64,000 bases of DNA from an uncultured Oscillospiraceae bacterium (GTDB lineage Bacteria > Bacillota > Clostridia > Oscillospirales > Oscillospiraceae). This document shows positions 17,655 through 26,042 of the stretch, piece by piece. Location: contig CALXDC010000006.1 of NCBI GenBank assembly GCA_944386975.1, positions 1 to 64,000 of the forward strand. Direction: 5' to 3'. How positions within the stretch are numbered: the stretch's first letter is position 1; each line of letters opens with the position of its first letter. A program made the translations under genes and the position numbers. The notes under the pieces were generated by a model that saw nothing but the letters and a program-made list of their open reading frames with translations, searched no databases and had not been told where the DNA came from.

Positions 17655-18520
17655 TTCTTCTGACGGAGGGCCTTTTCTTTTTGTCGGGACCCGACGGTGT
17701 ACTGCTTGGTGTTCTGCCTCCGGCGGGTAACTTTTCTCTCCAAAGAAAAGTTACCAAAAGTTGGCTTAGAACCAAGGTTCTAAGAACTCCTTTGCACCTA
17801 TTTGGGGTAGTCCGTACTGTTTGTTTCGTTGGTTTTGTGCGGCTGACGGATGCAAGGGGGTAACAGATTCCCCTCCTTCCGCGCTTTAAGCGCGCTGCCC
17901 TGGTGGTTGTCGGGGCTTCTGCACCGTTCGCCTTCCCCTGGGGGAAGTGGTGAAAACTTGTCAGCAAAATGGACTACCGAACTGCGGTCTCCTCGCGGCA
18001 TAGCCGATCTCCGCGCTAAGAGCCCCGCTCCGCGGGGTTGCGCTCCGAAATGCGCCTGCGGGCGCGATGTGGCCTACGCTAAAAACATGCCACCGGCATG
18101 TTTTCTTAACGCTGCGGGGTGGCGCGGCGGAGCCGTGGCGGATGAGGGACCGCGCGGTATAGAGTATCGGTAGAGGGAAGTCTCTGCCCTTGGGCTCCCC
18201 TCATCCGCCTCCTTCGGAGGCACCTTCCCCCAAAGGGGGAAGGCTTAAGGAGGGAACGCATCAGCGCGGAGCGCGGCGCTTCAAGCAGAAGATGACCCAA
18301 ACAGGCGTCACCCGTACAAAGCCCCGCCCAAACGCCTCCCTGACCATCCGGTCTTGGTAATAACCAAGGGAATTCTTAGAACCGCAGGTTCTAAGCGGAC
18401 TTTTGCCTACTTTTCTTCCGCGAGAAAAGTAGGCCGCCGGAGGCTAAACACCATTGGAAACACCGTCGGCCACCGACAGAAGAAAAACTCCGTCAGCGGC
18501 GGCCCCGCCCGGCCTGAGGG
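17655..18520. repeat. Composite intergenic repeat, copy 2 (arm B - core - arm A)
   Basis: A gene-free region between the SLH gene and the terminator of the minus-strand P-loop gene. The left arm (type B) has the hairpin GGTAACTTTTCT/AGAAAAGTTACC at 17726-17755 and TTAGAACC/GGTTCTAA at 17766-17783. The right arm (type A, inverted) has 18376-18394 and 18405-18434. The core (about 17930-18245) contains the same 200-base segment as copy 1 and ends in the GGATGAGGG ... CCCCTCATCC palindrome. Arm order is reversed relative to copies 1, 4 and 5. I see no supported gene inside. Confidence 0.85.
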
Positions 18521-18521
18521 C

Positions 18522-18565
18522 AAAAAAAGCCCGCCGCAAACGCGCAGGCGTTGCGGCGGGCTTTA
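18522..18565 (-). terminator. Intrinsic terminator of the P-loop protein gene (minus strand)
   Basis: Read on the minus strand, a 12-bp stem (18562-18551 with 18539-18528) is followed by seven T (A-run 18522-18528 on the plus strand). Confidence 0.85.
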
Positions 18566-18575
18566 TAAGGAACGG

Positions 18576-18986
18576 TTACAGATATCTCCGCATCACATCG
18601 GTGGCCGTCTCGGGGTCGGCGCTGAGGGTGGCGACGAACTTGATGCCGTTCTTCTCGCCAAAGCCGTCCATCCACTGCAGGAAGGTCTCCATATCCTGCA
18701 CATCGGGATTCTTCACGATCTTGCCCAGGTTGTCGATGAAGATGTTGGTAATGTCATAGTTGCCCGCGTACAGGCCGCTGATAAAGCCGCGGAGGGTGTC
18801 AAAGCTGTTGAGCTGATACTCGCCGGCGTCAATCATCCGGGTCTGGTGACGGATGTTGAAGCTGATGTTATGGGAGGCCTCAATGCACACCATGCAGCCG
18901 GTCTCCGTCTCAGCGGCGGCGCTCATCAGCTCCATCAGCTGCTTGGTCTTGCCCTCGCCCTTTCCGCTCATGATCAGTCTAACCAT
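18576..18986 (-). CDS. Small P-loop NTPase-like protein
   Basis: A 136-residue soluble protein. The N terminus MVRLIMSGKGEGKTKQL is a Walker-A-like loop ending GKT, but lacks the first canonical glycine spacing; NIFIDNLGKI resembles a Walker B strand (Asp after hydrophobics). The remainder is a compact alpha/beta sequence with no other motif I recognise. A ribosome site AAAGGAG, its own promoter and a strong terminator indicate a real, separately expressed gene. It may be a degenerate or minimal nucleotide-binding protein; function unknown. Confidence 0.75.
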   Translation of the reverse strand: MVRLIMSGKGEGKTKQLMELMSAAAETETGCMVCIEASHNISFNIRHQTRMIDAGEYQLNSFDTLRGFISGLYAGNYDITNIFIDNLGKIVKNPDVQDMETFLQWMDGFGEKNGIKFVATLSADPETATDVMRRYL

Positions 18987-19030
18987 AAGATATCACTCCT
19001 TTACGTTATTGGGTGGATGTATCTGTCCTT

Positions 19031-19059
19031 AGCATACCATAACGCCGCTGAAAACACAA
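19031..19059 (-). promoter_or_regulatory. Promoter of the P-loop protein gene
   Basis: On the minus strand, TTGTGT (19059-19054) and TATGCT (19036-19031) are separated by 17 bases. Confidence 0.6.
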
Positions 19060-19149
19060 CGGAAAAACTACAGTTTCAAAAATATTCACAATCTGTTCAT
19101 TCCCAGCGGCTTTTCCCGGCAAAGTCCCTGTCTTTCCATCAAAAATAGC

Positions 19150-19180
19150 AAAAAAAACCATCCGGTCCTCCCGGATGGTC
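19150..19180 (-). terminator. Intrinsic terminator of rpsT (minus strand)
   Basis: CCATCCGG (19158-19165) and CCGGATGG (19171-19178) form the stem; on the minus strand it is followed by a run of eight T (plus-strand A-run from 19150). Confidence 0.85.
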
Positions 19181-19197
19181 CTTTTTGTCTGGTTGCG

Positions 19198-19461
19198 TCA
19201 GCCAATGCTGTTGAGCTTCAACGTCATGGCGCTCTTCTTGTGCGCCGCGTTGTTCTTATGCAGGATGCCCTTCTTCACGGACTTATCCACCAGCTTCACA
19301 GCAGCCTTGTAAGCGCCCTCGGCCTCGGTGCGATTGCCTTCTGCGGCAGCAGCCTCGAACTTCTTGACGGCGGTCTTCAGGGCGGATTTGTTGGCCTTGT
19401 TGCGGGCATTGCGAACCTCAGCCACCAGAACGCGCTTCTTAGCAGACTTGATATTCGGCAA
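19198..19461 (-). CDS. rpsT: Ribosomal protein bS20
   Basis: An 87-residue 30S subunit protein with the usual PNIKSAKKR start, a basic helical bundle and the conserved ARNKANKSALKTAVKKF region. The start codon is TTG at 19461: GGAGGAGGTG is placed seven bases upstream and the PNIKSAKKRV beginning matches the family exactly. An in-frame upstream extension exists but includes the ribosome site. A rare start codon on S20 is known in other bacteria and allows tight translational control. Confidence 0.95.
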   Translation of the reverse strand: MPNIKSAKKRVLVAEVRNARNKANKSALKTAVKKFEAAAAEGNRTEAEGAYKAAVKLVDKSVKKGILHKNNAAHKKSAMTLKLNSIG

Positions 19462-19659
19462 ACCAAACACCTCCTCCAATAGGGATTTACGTCGCGGGTC
19501 GTCTACTCCCCCACGCAGAAATGTATTTTAGCATGAGATTTCCTGTTTTGCAAGGGTTTTTTTCAATTTTGTCCCTGTTTTTTCGCATAAAATTTGCGGC
19601 TCGCCGGAAAATAGGAAAATCCCACAATATCTTGTAGGCAAAAAAGGAGAAATTTGCAA

Positions 19660-20535
19660 ATGATGTGGTGTCAGCGGACGGATCTGGCGGCGGAGGCCTG
19701 GCGCTTATGGCGGGAATCGGCGGGGGAGACCTCCTCGCTCCCCGGAGTGCGGGCCCGGGAGGGCCGTCTGGGAGACTTTCCTGTGACAGAGGTGGAGATT
19801 CTGGACCGGACGGGGCGGGAGGCGCTCGGGAAGCCGGAGGGACGGTATGTGACGGTGGACCTCCGGCCCTACTTTGCCGACCGGGCGGGGAAATTTTCCG
19901 CCGCGGCGGAGGCGGTGGCGGCAGCTCTGGCAGAGCTTCTGCCGGAGGAGGGGGAGGTCTTTGTGGCGGGCCTCGGCAACCGGGCCATGACCCCCGACGC
20001 CATCGGCCCTCTCACCGTGGAGCACCTGCTGGTGACCCGGCATCTGGCGGAGGTACTGCCGGGATTCCGGCCGGTGTCGGCGGCGGCGGCGGGAGTGCTG
20101 GGCACCACGGGGCTGGAATCGGCGGAGTGGGTGGAGGGCCTGGCCCGGCGGTGCGGCGCCGGTGCGGTGGTGGCGGTGGACGCCCTGGCGGCCCGGGAGA
20201 CGGACCGGCTGTGCACGGCGGTGCAGCTGTCGGATACAGGGCTGGTACCCGGCAGCGGAGTGGGCAACCACCGCAAAGCCCTCAGCCGGGAAACCCTGGG
20301 GGTGCCGGTGCTCTCCGTGGGGGTGCCCACTGTGGTGGAGGCCGCCACCCTGGCGGCGGACCTGCTGGGGAGCGGCGCGTCCTCCGCCCTGAGAGAGCGG
20401 GGACGGGATCTCTTTGTCACGCCCCGGGAGGTGGACGCCCGGGTGGCGGATCTGGGCCGCCTGCTGGGGGCGGCCATTACCATGGCCACCCAGAAGGGTC
20501 TCTCCGCGGAAGACGCCCTCGCCCTGCTGGAGTGA
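19660..20535 (+). CDS. gpr: Spore germination protease GPR
   Basis: A 291-residue GPR endopeptidase (family A25), which degrades small acid-soluble spore proteins when spores germinate. Family landmarks are TDLAAEAW near the N terminus (within the prosequence region), GRYVTVDLRPY, VAGLGNRAMTPDAIGPLTVEHLLVTRHL, VDALAARETDRLCTAVQLSDTGLVPGSGVGNHR and VGVPTVVEAATLAADLL. ATG 19660 follows AAAGGAGA by ten bases. GPR genes are normally transcribed in the forespore by sigma F/G. GCATAA at 19585-19590 could be a -35 for such factors, but I see no convincing matching -10. Confidence 0.95.
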   Translation: MMWCQRTDLAAEAWRLWRESAGETSSLPGVRAREGRLGDFPVTEVEILDRTGREALGKPEGRYVTVDLRPYFADRAGKFSAAAEAVAAALAELLPEEGEVFVAGLGNRAMTPDAIGPLTVEHLLVTRHLAEVLPGFRPVSAAAAGVLGTTGLESAEWVEGLARRCGAGAVVAVDALAARETDRLCTAVQLSDTGLVPGSGVGNHRKALSRETLGVPVLSVGVPTVVEAATLAADLLGSGASSALRERGRDLFVTPREVDARVADLGRLLGAAITMATQKGLSAEDALALLE

Positions 20536-20602
20536 GAGTCCGGCCGCCGGAGCGGACCTCTCCGCCACACGGGTAGAGCGGTCCGCCCGCTGGCCCGGAG
20601 AG

Positions 20603-20631
20603 TTGCGTTTTGGGCGAGCCAGTGATACAAT
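20603..20631 (+). promoter_or_regulatory. Promoter of the nucleotide-kinase-like gene
   Basis: TTGCGT (20603-20608), 17-base spacer, TACAAT (20626-20631). Confidence 0.7.
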
Positions 20632-20711
20632 GGGTCGAAAGCCAGGGAAAGGATGCGGCGTGGAGCGGCTTTCCCGGCGGCGTGTTCAGATCAAGAGTGA
20701 GGATGGGATGC

Positions 20712-21221
20712 ATGAACAAGACGGTAATCATTATCAACGGCGCCGGCGGCGTGGGGAAGGACACCATATGCCATGTGGTGGCCCAACATTACAAGGTCAA
20801 GGTGATCTCCTCCATCGACCCCATCAAGGAAATCGCCCAATCGGGGGGGTGGGACTACTCCGATAAATCCATGGCGGGCAGAAAGCTGCTCTCCGATCTC
20901 AAGCTGGCCTTCGCCGCATACAACGACCTGCCCAACCGCTACATTGTACAGGAATATGAGAACTTTCTCACGGATGACAACGAGATCCTGTTTGTCCACA
21001 TCCGGGAGGGGCACGAAATCGACAAATTCCGGAAGTCCGTGGGGATTCGCTGCGTTTCGCTGCTGGTGACCTCCAACCGGGTACAGGCGGGACATTTCGG
21101 GAATGTCTCCGACGACGACGTGGAAGCGTATCCCTACGACTTTGTCTACCGCAACGTGAAGAGCGAGGCGGAGCTTGCAGAGGACTTCATGGCGTATTTT
21201 CATCACAACATAATGGGGTGA
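20712..21221 (+). CDS. P-loop (deoxy)nucleotide monophosphate kinase-like protein
   Basis: A 169-residue P-loop protein: Walker A GAGGVGKDT at about residues 10-18, with an Asp after the lysine as in dNMP and dephospho-CoA kinases, and ILFVHIREGHEIDKFR as a probable Walker B and substrate region. The C-terminal YDFVYRN resembles the end of dNMP-kinase-like proteins. The likely reaction is phosphoryl transfer to a small nucleotide-like substrate, but the substrate is not readable. ATG 20712 is preferred to ATG 20703 because of GTGAGG eight to nine bases upstream. Single-gene unit with promoter and terminator. Confidence 0.8.
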   Translation: MNKTVIIINGAGGVGKDTICHVVAQHYKVKVISSIDPIKEIAQSGGWDYSDKSMAGRKLLSDLKLAFAAYNDLPNRYIVQEYENFLTDDNEILFVHIREGHEIDKFRKSVGIRCVSLLVTSNRVQAGHFGNVSDDDVEAYPYDFVYRNVKSEAELAEDFMAYFHHNIMG

Positions 21222-21273
21222 TAAGAGGGAGGGACCGACGCCAAGCGCCGTCCACCCCGGTCCATCCACAGAG

Positions 21274-21311
21274 AGCGCCAACGGATCTGTCCGGTCCGTC
21301 GGCGCTTTTTT
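21274..21311 (+). terminator. Intrinsic terminator
   Basis: AGCGCC and ACGGA (21274-21285) pair with TCCGT and GGCGCT (21295-21306) with small bulges and are followed by six T. Confidence 0.8.
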
Positions 21312-21398
21312 CCGTCCTTCCGGGCCAAAGCGGCCGTCATAGAACCGGGCGGCGGTTCCCCGGAACAGCTCCGGAGCCGGGGAAAATGGGGCGGGACC

Positions 21399-21427
21399 TT
21401 GTGGCGAGGGTGGAAATGGGCTATAAT
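21399..21427 (+). promoter_or_regulatory. Promoter of the sugar ABC importer operon
   Basis: TTGTGG (21399-21404), 17-base spacer, perfect TATAAT (21422-21427). It is about 40 bases before the first gene. Confidence 0.8.
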
Positions 21428-21464
21428 CGAAACCAAGAACGGCAATAGGGAGATGAACAATACT

Positions 21465-22562
21465 ATGGAGATTCGCGTGGAGCATCTCACCAAGCGCTTC
21501 TACGACCGTGGCCGCCGCCAGACCACCACGGCGGTGTCGGATCTGACCCTCACCGCGCCCGACGGGGCGCTCATGGGCCTGCTGGGTCCCTCCGGCTGCG
21601 GAAAGAGCACCACCCTCAACATGATCTGCGGCCTGGAGAAGCCCGACGAGGGCCGCATCTTTTTCGGCGGCGAGGACGTCACCGACCTGCCCCCGGAGGT
21701 CCGGGGCGTGGGCATGGTGTTTCAGAACTACGCCCTCTACCCCCACCTCACCGTACTGCAGAACATTCTCTTTCCCCTGGAGAATCTCAAGGGGGCCGCC
21801 CGGCCCTCCCGGGAGGAGATGGTCCGCCGGGCCCGGGAGACCGCCGCCCTGGTGGAGATCGAGGCCCTGCTGGACCGACGGCCCCGGGAGCTGTCCGGCG
21901 GCCAGCAGCAGCGTGTGGCCATCGCCCGGGCTCTGGTGAAGCGGCCCCGGGTGCTGCTGCTGGACGAGCCTCTCAGCAACCTGGACGCCCGGCTGCGGCT
22001 CCAGACCCGGGAGGAGATCTGCCGCATCCAGCGGGAGACCGGCATCACCACCCTCTTCGTCACCCACGACCAGGAGGAGGCCATGAGCATCTCCCACCGC
22101 ATCGCCGTCATGCGGGAGGGCCTTCTCATGCAGGAGGGGGCCCCCCAGCAGGTCTACGACGACCCCGCCTGCCTCTTTGTGGCCAGGTTTCTGGGCACGC
22201 CCCCCATCAACGTCTTCTCCGGGGAGGTGCGCAGAGGCGCCCTCCTTTTAGACGGCCGGGCCGTTCTGGAGGTTCCCGAGGCGGCGGATGGCCCGGTGTG
22301 GGCGGGGATCCGTCCCGAGGGCTTTCTGCCCCGGCCCGACGGCCCCCTCCGCTGCGCCCTCAGCCGGGTGGAGGTACTGGGCCGGGACGTGAGCATGGTG
22401 TGCACCCACCCCGCCTGTGAAAACGGGTCCCTCCGGGCCATCGTCCCCTCCCGGCGGGAGGCGGAGGCCTCCGGCGGGGCCTTCGCCCTGCGGCCGGACA
22501 AGGTATTCCTCTTTGACCGGGAGAGGGAAATCCGCATCCCCTTCCGGGCGGCGCGGGCGTAG
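21465..22562 (+). CDS. ABC transporter ATPase, MalK/UgpC/MsmK type
   Basis: A 365-residue carbohydrate-importer ATPase. The nucleotide-binding domain contains Walker A GPSGCGKST, Q-loop QNYALYPHLTV, signature LSGGQQQR, Walker B LLLDEPLSNLDA and the switch HD in VTHDQEEAM; residues from about 240 form the C-terminal OB-fold regulatory domain of CUT1 ATPases. ATG 21465 gives the usual MEIRVEHLTKRF beginning; ATG 21453 is an alternative but directly touches GGGAG. First gene of a four-gene importer unit: ATPase, two permeases, binding protein. Confidence 0.93.
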   Translation: MEIRVEHLTKRFYDRGRRQTTTAVSDLTLTAPDGALMGLLGPSGCGKSTTLNMICGLEKPDEGRIFFGGEDVTDLPPEVRGVGMVFQNYALYPHLTVLQNILFPLENLKGAARPSREEMVRRARETAALVEIEALLDRRPRELSGGQQQRVAIARALVKRPRVLLLDEPLSNLDARLRLQTREEICRIQRETGITTLFVTHDQEEAMSISHRIAVMREGLLMQEGAPQQVYDDPACLFVARFLGTPPINVFSGEVRRGALLLDGRAVLEVPEAADGPVWAGIRPEGFLPRPDGPLRCALSRVEVLGRDVSMVCTHPACENGSLRAIVPSRREAEASGGAFALRPDKVFLFDREREIRIPFRAARA

Positions 22563-22574
22563 GGAGGAACAGCC

Positions 22575-23465
22575 ATGGAACGAAACAACCGCAAGGCCTG
22601 GCTCTACCTGCTGCCGGCCCTGATCCTCCTGGGGGCTTTTTTGGTCTACCCCCTCATCGACGTGCTGATCTACTCCTTTGAGGAGGGGTTCAACTTTGCC
22701 TCCCAGACCTACTTCGGCGTGGGACTCTACAACTACCGGTACGTCCTCCGGGACCCCTACTTCCTTCAGGCGCTGAAAAACACCTTTCTCCTGGTGCTCA
22801 TCACCGTGCCGGTGTCCACGGCCCTGGCCCTCCTCATCTCTCTGGGCCTCAGCTCCATCCGGCCCCTCCGCCAGCTCTACCAGACCATCTACTTCCTGCC
22901 CTACGTCACCAACACCCTGGCGGTGGGGCTGGTGTTCATGGTCCTCTTTCAGAAGACGGAGTACACCGACGGCCTTGTGAACCTGATGCTGTCCTGGTTC
23001 GGCAGCGGACCGGTGGACTTTATCGACGGGCCCTACTGGGCCAAGCTGTTTGTCCTCTGCTTCTACACCGTGTGGGTGGTGCTGCCCTTCAAAATTCTGG
23101 TCCTCACCAGCGCCCTGGCCTCGGTGAATCAGGACTACTACAAGGCCGCCCGGGTGGACGGCACCTCCCGGCTGCGGACCTTCACCCGCATCACCCTGCC
23201 CATGATCTCCCCCATGATCGTCTATCTGGTGATCACCGGCTTTATCGGGGCCTTCAAGGCCTACAGCGACGCAGTGGCCCTCTTCGGCACCGACCTCAAC
23301 GCCGCCGGGATGAACACCATTGTGGGCTATGTCTACGACATGCTTTACGGCGCCAGCGGCGGCTATCCCTCCTACGCTTCCGCCGCCGCCATTCTCCTCT
23401 TTCTCATCGTGCTCACCATTACCTGCATCAACCTGATGGCGAGCCGCCGGCAGCTTCAGGGCTGA
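22575..23465 (+). CDS. Sugar ABC transporter permease, UgpA/MalF type
   Basis: A 296-residue inner-membrane permease with six predicted helices, beginning with AWLYLLPALILLGAFLVYPL. The cytoplasmic EAA loop that docks the ATPase is YYKAARVDGTSRLRTFTRIT followed by LPMISP, near residue 190. It belongs to the CUT1 group importing oligosaccharides, glycerol-3-phosphate or related solutes. It starts 12 bases after the ATPase gene with an AGGGAGGA ribosome site. The solute cannot be inferred reliably. Confidence 0.93.
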   Translation: MERNNRKAWLYLLPALILLGAFLVYPLIDVLIYSFEEGFNFASQTYFGVGLYNYRYVLRDPYFLQALKNTFLLVLITVPVSTALALLISLGLSSIRPLRQLYQTIYFLPYVTNTLAVGLVFMVLFQKTEYTDGLVNLMLSWFGSGPVDFIDGPYWAKLFVLCFYTVWVVLPFKILVLTSALASVNQDYYKAARVDGTSRLRTFTRITLPMISPMIVYLVITGFIGAFKAYSDAVALFGTDLNAAGMNTIVGYVYDMLYGASGGYPSYASAAAILLFLIVLTITCINLMASRRQLQG

Positions 23466-23476
23466 GGAGGGACCAC

Positions 23477-24352
23477 ATGGAACAATCTACCAATCTCTCT
23501 GCCCTGGGCCGCCGGGCGGACGCGCGGCGGCGGACTCTCCGGGCCTTCACCTATCTGGGGCTCAGCCTCTGGGCGGTGCTGGTGCTCTTCCCTTTCTACT
23601 GGATGGTCCTCACCTCCTTCAAGAGCTACGCCGCCTACAACGGCGAGCACATCCCGGTGCTGTACACCCTTTCCCCAACCCTGGAGAACTACCGCCAGGC
23701 CTTCACCGCCGTGCCCCTGGGGCGGTACCTCCTGAACACCCTCATTTTCGCCCTGGTGACCACCGCCCTCATGGTGGCGGTGAGCACCCTGGCAGCCTAC
23801 GCCTTTGCCCGGCTGTCCTTCCGGGGGAAGGACCTGGTGTTCGGCCTCTTCCTCTCCATGATGATGATTCCCAGCGAGCTGGTGGTCATCACCAACTTCG
23901 TCACCATCACAGACCTGGACCTCCGCAACAGCTTCCCGGGGCTCATTCTGCCCTCCATCACCTCGGTGTTCTACATCTATCTCCTGAAAGAGAACTTCGA
24001 GCAGGTGCCCGACGAGCTCTACCGGGCGGCCAAGGTGGACGGAACCTCGGACCTCAAGTACCTGTGGAAGGTGCTGATCCCCATCTGCCGCCCCACCCTG
24101 GTGACCATCACCATTCTGAAGATCATCGAGTGCTGGAACAGCTATGTCTGGCCCCGGCTCATCACCGACGACCAGGCCTACTTCCTGGTGTCCAACGGCA
24201 TCCAGGAGATCCGGGAGAACGGCTTTGGCCGGGAGAACATTCCCGCCATGATGGCCGCCGTGGTGGTGATCTCGGTGCCCCTGATTCTCCTCTTCCTGGC
24301 CTTTCGCAGGAAGATCATGGAGGGGGTCTCCAGAGGAGGGATGAAGGGATGA
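23477..24352 (+). CDS. Sugar ABC transporter permease, UgpE/MalG type
   Basis: A 291-residue second permease with six helices, including LSLWAVLVLFPFYWMVLTSFK at the start and an EAA loop DELYRAAKVDGTSDLKYLWK followed by VLIPICRP. It pairs with the upstream UgpA-type subunit. It begins 11 bases after its neighbour, and its stop codon overlaps the start of the binding-protein gene (ATGA at 24349-24352), so the four genes are coupled. Confidence 0.93.
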   Translation: MEQSTNLSALGRRADARRRTLRAFTYLGLSLWAVLVLFPFYWMVLTSFKSYAAYNGEHIPVLYTLSPTLENYRQAFTAVPLGRYLLNTLIFALVTTALMVAVSTLAAYAFARLSFRGKDLVFGLFLSMMMIPSELVVITNFVTITDLDLRNSFPGLILPSITSVFYIYLLKENFEQVPDELYRAAKVDGTSDLKYLWKVLIPICRPTLVTITILKIIECWNSYVWPRLITDDQAYFLVSNGIQEIRENGFGRENIPAMMAAVVVISVPLILLFLAFRRKIMEGVSRGGMKG

Positions 24353-25938
24353 ACGCCATGAACCGTTTTTTCTCCCTGGCTTTGGCCCTTCTCCTCTGCC
24401 TCTCTCTCACCGCCTGCCACGGCAGCCGGGAGCAGGCGGCCTTCGCCGTGCCGGAGGCCTTTGACGAGAGCCGGAACTATGAGATCACCTTCTGGGCCAA
24501 AAACGACACCAACAAGCGGCAGACCGACATCTACAAGGGAGCTATCGAGGACTTTCAGGCCCTCTACCCCAACATCACCGTCACCCTCCGGCTCTACACC
24601 GACTACGGGGACATCTACAACGACGTCATCACCAACATCGCCACCCAGACCACCCCCAACGTGTGCATCACCTACCCCGACCACATCGCCACCTATCTCA
24701 CCGGGGACAACGTGGTGGTGCCCCTGGACCAGCTCTTTGCCGACGAGGCCTACGGCCTGGGGGGCAGCGCGCTCCGCTTCGACGGCCCCGCTTTGGAGGA
24801 GATCGTCCCCCAGTTCCTCTCGGAAGGGCGGCTGGAGGGGGCCTACTACGCCCTGCCCTACATGCGCTCCACCGAGGCCTGCTATGTGAACAAGACCTAC
24901 GTGGAGGCGCTGGGCTACACCCTGCCCGATGTCCTCACCTGGGACTTCGTGTGGGAGGTGAGCCGGGCGGCGGCGGAGCAGAACGCCGACGGCACCTATG
25001 CCCTCAATGGACAGAAGGTGATGATCCCCTTCCTCTACAAGTCCACCGACAACATGATGATCCAGATGCTGCGGCAGCTGGGGGCGGGCTACGCCTCGGA
25101 CAACGGGGTGATCCAGCTGTTCAACGAGGACACCAAGGCCATTTTGGAGACGGTGGCGGAGAACACCGCCGCCGGGGCCTTCTCCACCTTCAAAATCTCC
25201 GGCTATCCCGCCAACTTCTTAAACGCCGGTCAGTGCGTCTTTGCCGTGGACTCCACCGCCGGGTCCACCTGGATGGGCAGCGGCGCGCCTCTGGTGGACA
25301 TCCCGGAGGAGGAGATCGTGGACTTTGAGACGGCGGTGCTGCCGGTGCCCCAGTTCGACCCGGAGAACCCCAAAATGATCTCCCAGGGCCCCTCTCTCTG
25401 TATCTTCAACAAGGAGGACCCCCAGGAGGTGCTGGCCTCCTGGCTCTTCGCCCAGTACCTCCTCACCAACGAGGTGCAGATTGCCTACGCCCAGACCGAG
25501 GGCTATGTGCCGGTGACCTTAAAAGCTCAGGAGAGTGCGGAATATCAGGACTACCTCTCCCGGGCGGGGGAGGACGGGGACACCTACTACGAGGTGAAGC
25601 TCCAGGCCGTTCAGCTGCTCCTCAGCCACCAGGAGGACACCTTCATCACCCCCGTCTTCAACGGCTCCGCCTCCCTCCGGGACGCGGCGGGCCACCTCAT
25701 CGAGAGCGTCACCAAGTCGGTGCGCCGAAAGGAGACGGTGGACGACGCCTATCTGGAGGCCCTCTTTGCCGACACCCGGTCCCTCTACCACCTGGACTCC
25801 CTGACTCCCTCCGGGGGCAAGACGGACTTGGGGCCCCTGCCCGCCGCCTCTGCGGCCCTGCTGACAGGTCTGGGGACGGTGTGGATGTTGCTTCTCCTCT
25901 GGGCTCTTTTCCGATGGAAAAAACGAAGGAAACCTTGA
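24349..25938 (+). CDS. Extracellular solute-binding lipoprotein with C-terminal membrane anchor
   Basis: A 529-residue family 1-type solute-binding protein. The signal peptide ends in LSLTAC (lipidation predicted at Cys23); the mature domain shows the ITFWAKNDTNKRQTDIYKGAIEDF opening and the GQCVFAVDSTAG lid region of CUT1 receptors. It is about 100 residues longer than typical because of a C-terminal extension containing a hydrophobic helix (about residues 493-520, AALLTGLGTVWMLLLLWALF) followed by RWKKRRKP. That would give a second membrane anchor, unusual for a lipoprotein receptor. It is the last gene of the importer unit; the next promoter overlaps its stop codon. Confidence 0.9.
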   Translation: MNAMNRFFSLALALLLCLSLTACHGSREQAAFAVPEAFDESRNYEITFWAKNDTNKRQTDIYKGAIEDFQALYPNITVTLRLYTDYGDIYNDVITNIATQTTPNVCITYPDHIATYLTGDNVVVPLDQLFADEAYGLGGSALRFDGPALEEIVPQFLSEGRLEGAYYALPYMRSTEACYVNKTYVEALGYTLPDVLTWDFVWEVSRAAAEQNADGTYALNGQKVMIPFLYKSTDNMMIQMLRQLGAGYASDNGVIQLFNEDTKAILETVAENTAAGAFSTFKISGYPANFLNAGQCVFAVDSTAGSTWMGSGAPLVDIPEEEIVDFETAVLPVPQFDPENPKMISQGPSLCIFNKEDPQEVLASWLFAQYLLTNEVQIAYAQTEGYVPVTLKAQESAEYQDYLSRAGEDGDTYYEVKLQAVQLLLSHQEDTFITPVFNGSASLRDAAGHLIESVTKSVRRKETVDDAYLEALFADTRSLYHLDSLTPSGGKTDLGPLPAASAALLTGLGTVWMLLLLWALFRWKKRRKP

Positions 25939-26020
25939 TTTTCCGGAAAATCGCGCTATAATAGCAAAGAACGTCCCCCGGAGGGGGACGTCCGCGGCCC
26001 GCTTGCTGAGAGCGGGCCGC
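25935..26020 (+). promoter_or_regulatory. Promoter and double-hairpin leader of the following lipoprotein gene
   Basis: TTGATT (25935-25940), 16-base spacer, TATAAT (25957-25962); the -35 overlaps the stop codon of the binding-protein gene. Transcription should start near 25969, right at a 9-bp hairpin ACGTCCCCC/GGGGGACGT (25971-25991). A second 9-bp hairpin follows, GCGGCCCGC/GCGGGCCGC (25994-26020), so the mRNA would begin with two stable stems. These may protect the 5' end or attenuate read-through from the importer genes. Confidence 0.7.
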
Positions 26021-26042
26021 CAATATAAGGAGGAATTTTGTG

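Noticed and set aside
19585..19629. Forespore sigma F/G promoter for gpr.
   Set aside because: GCATAA could be a -35, but no -10 matching the known consensus occurs at the proper distance; left as a weak possibility only in the gpr entry.
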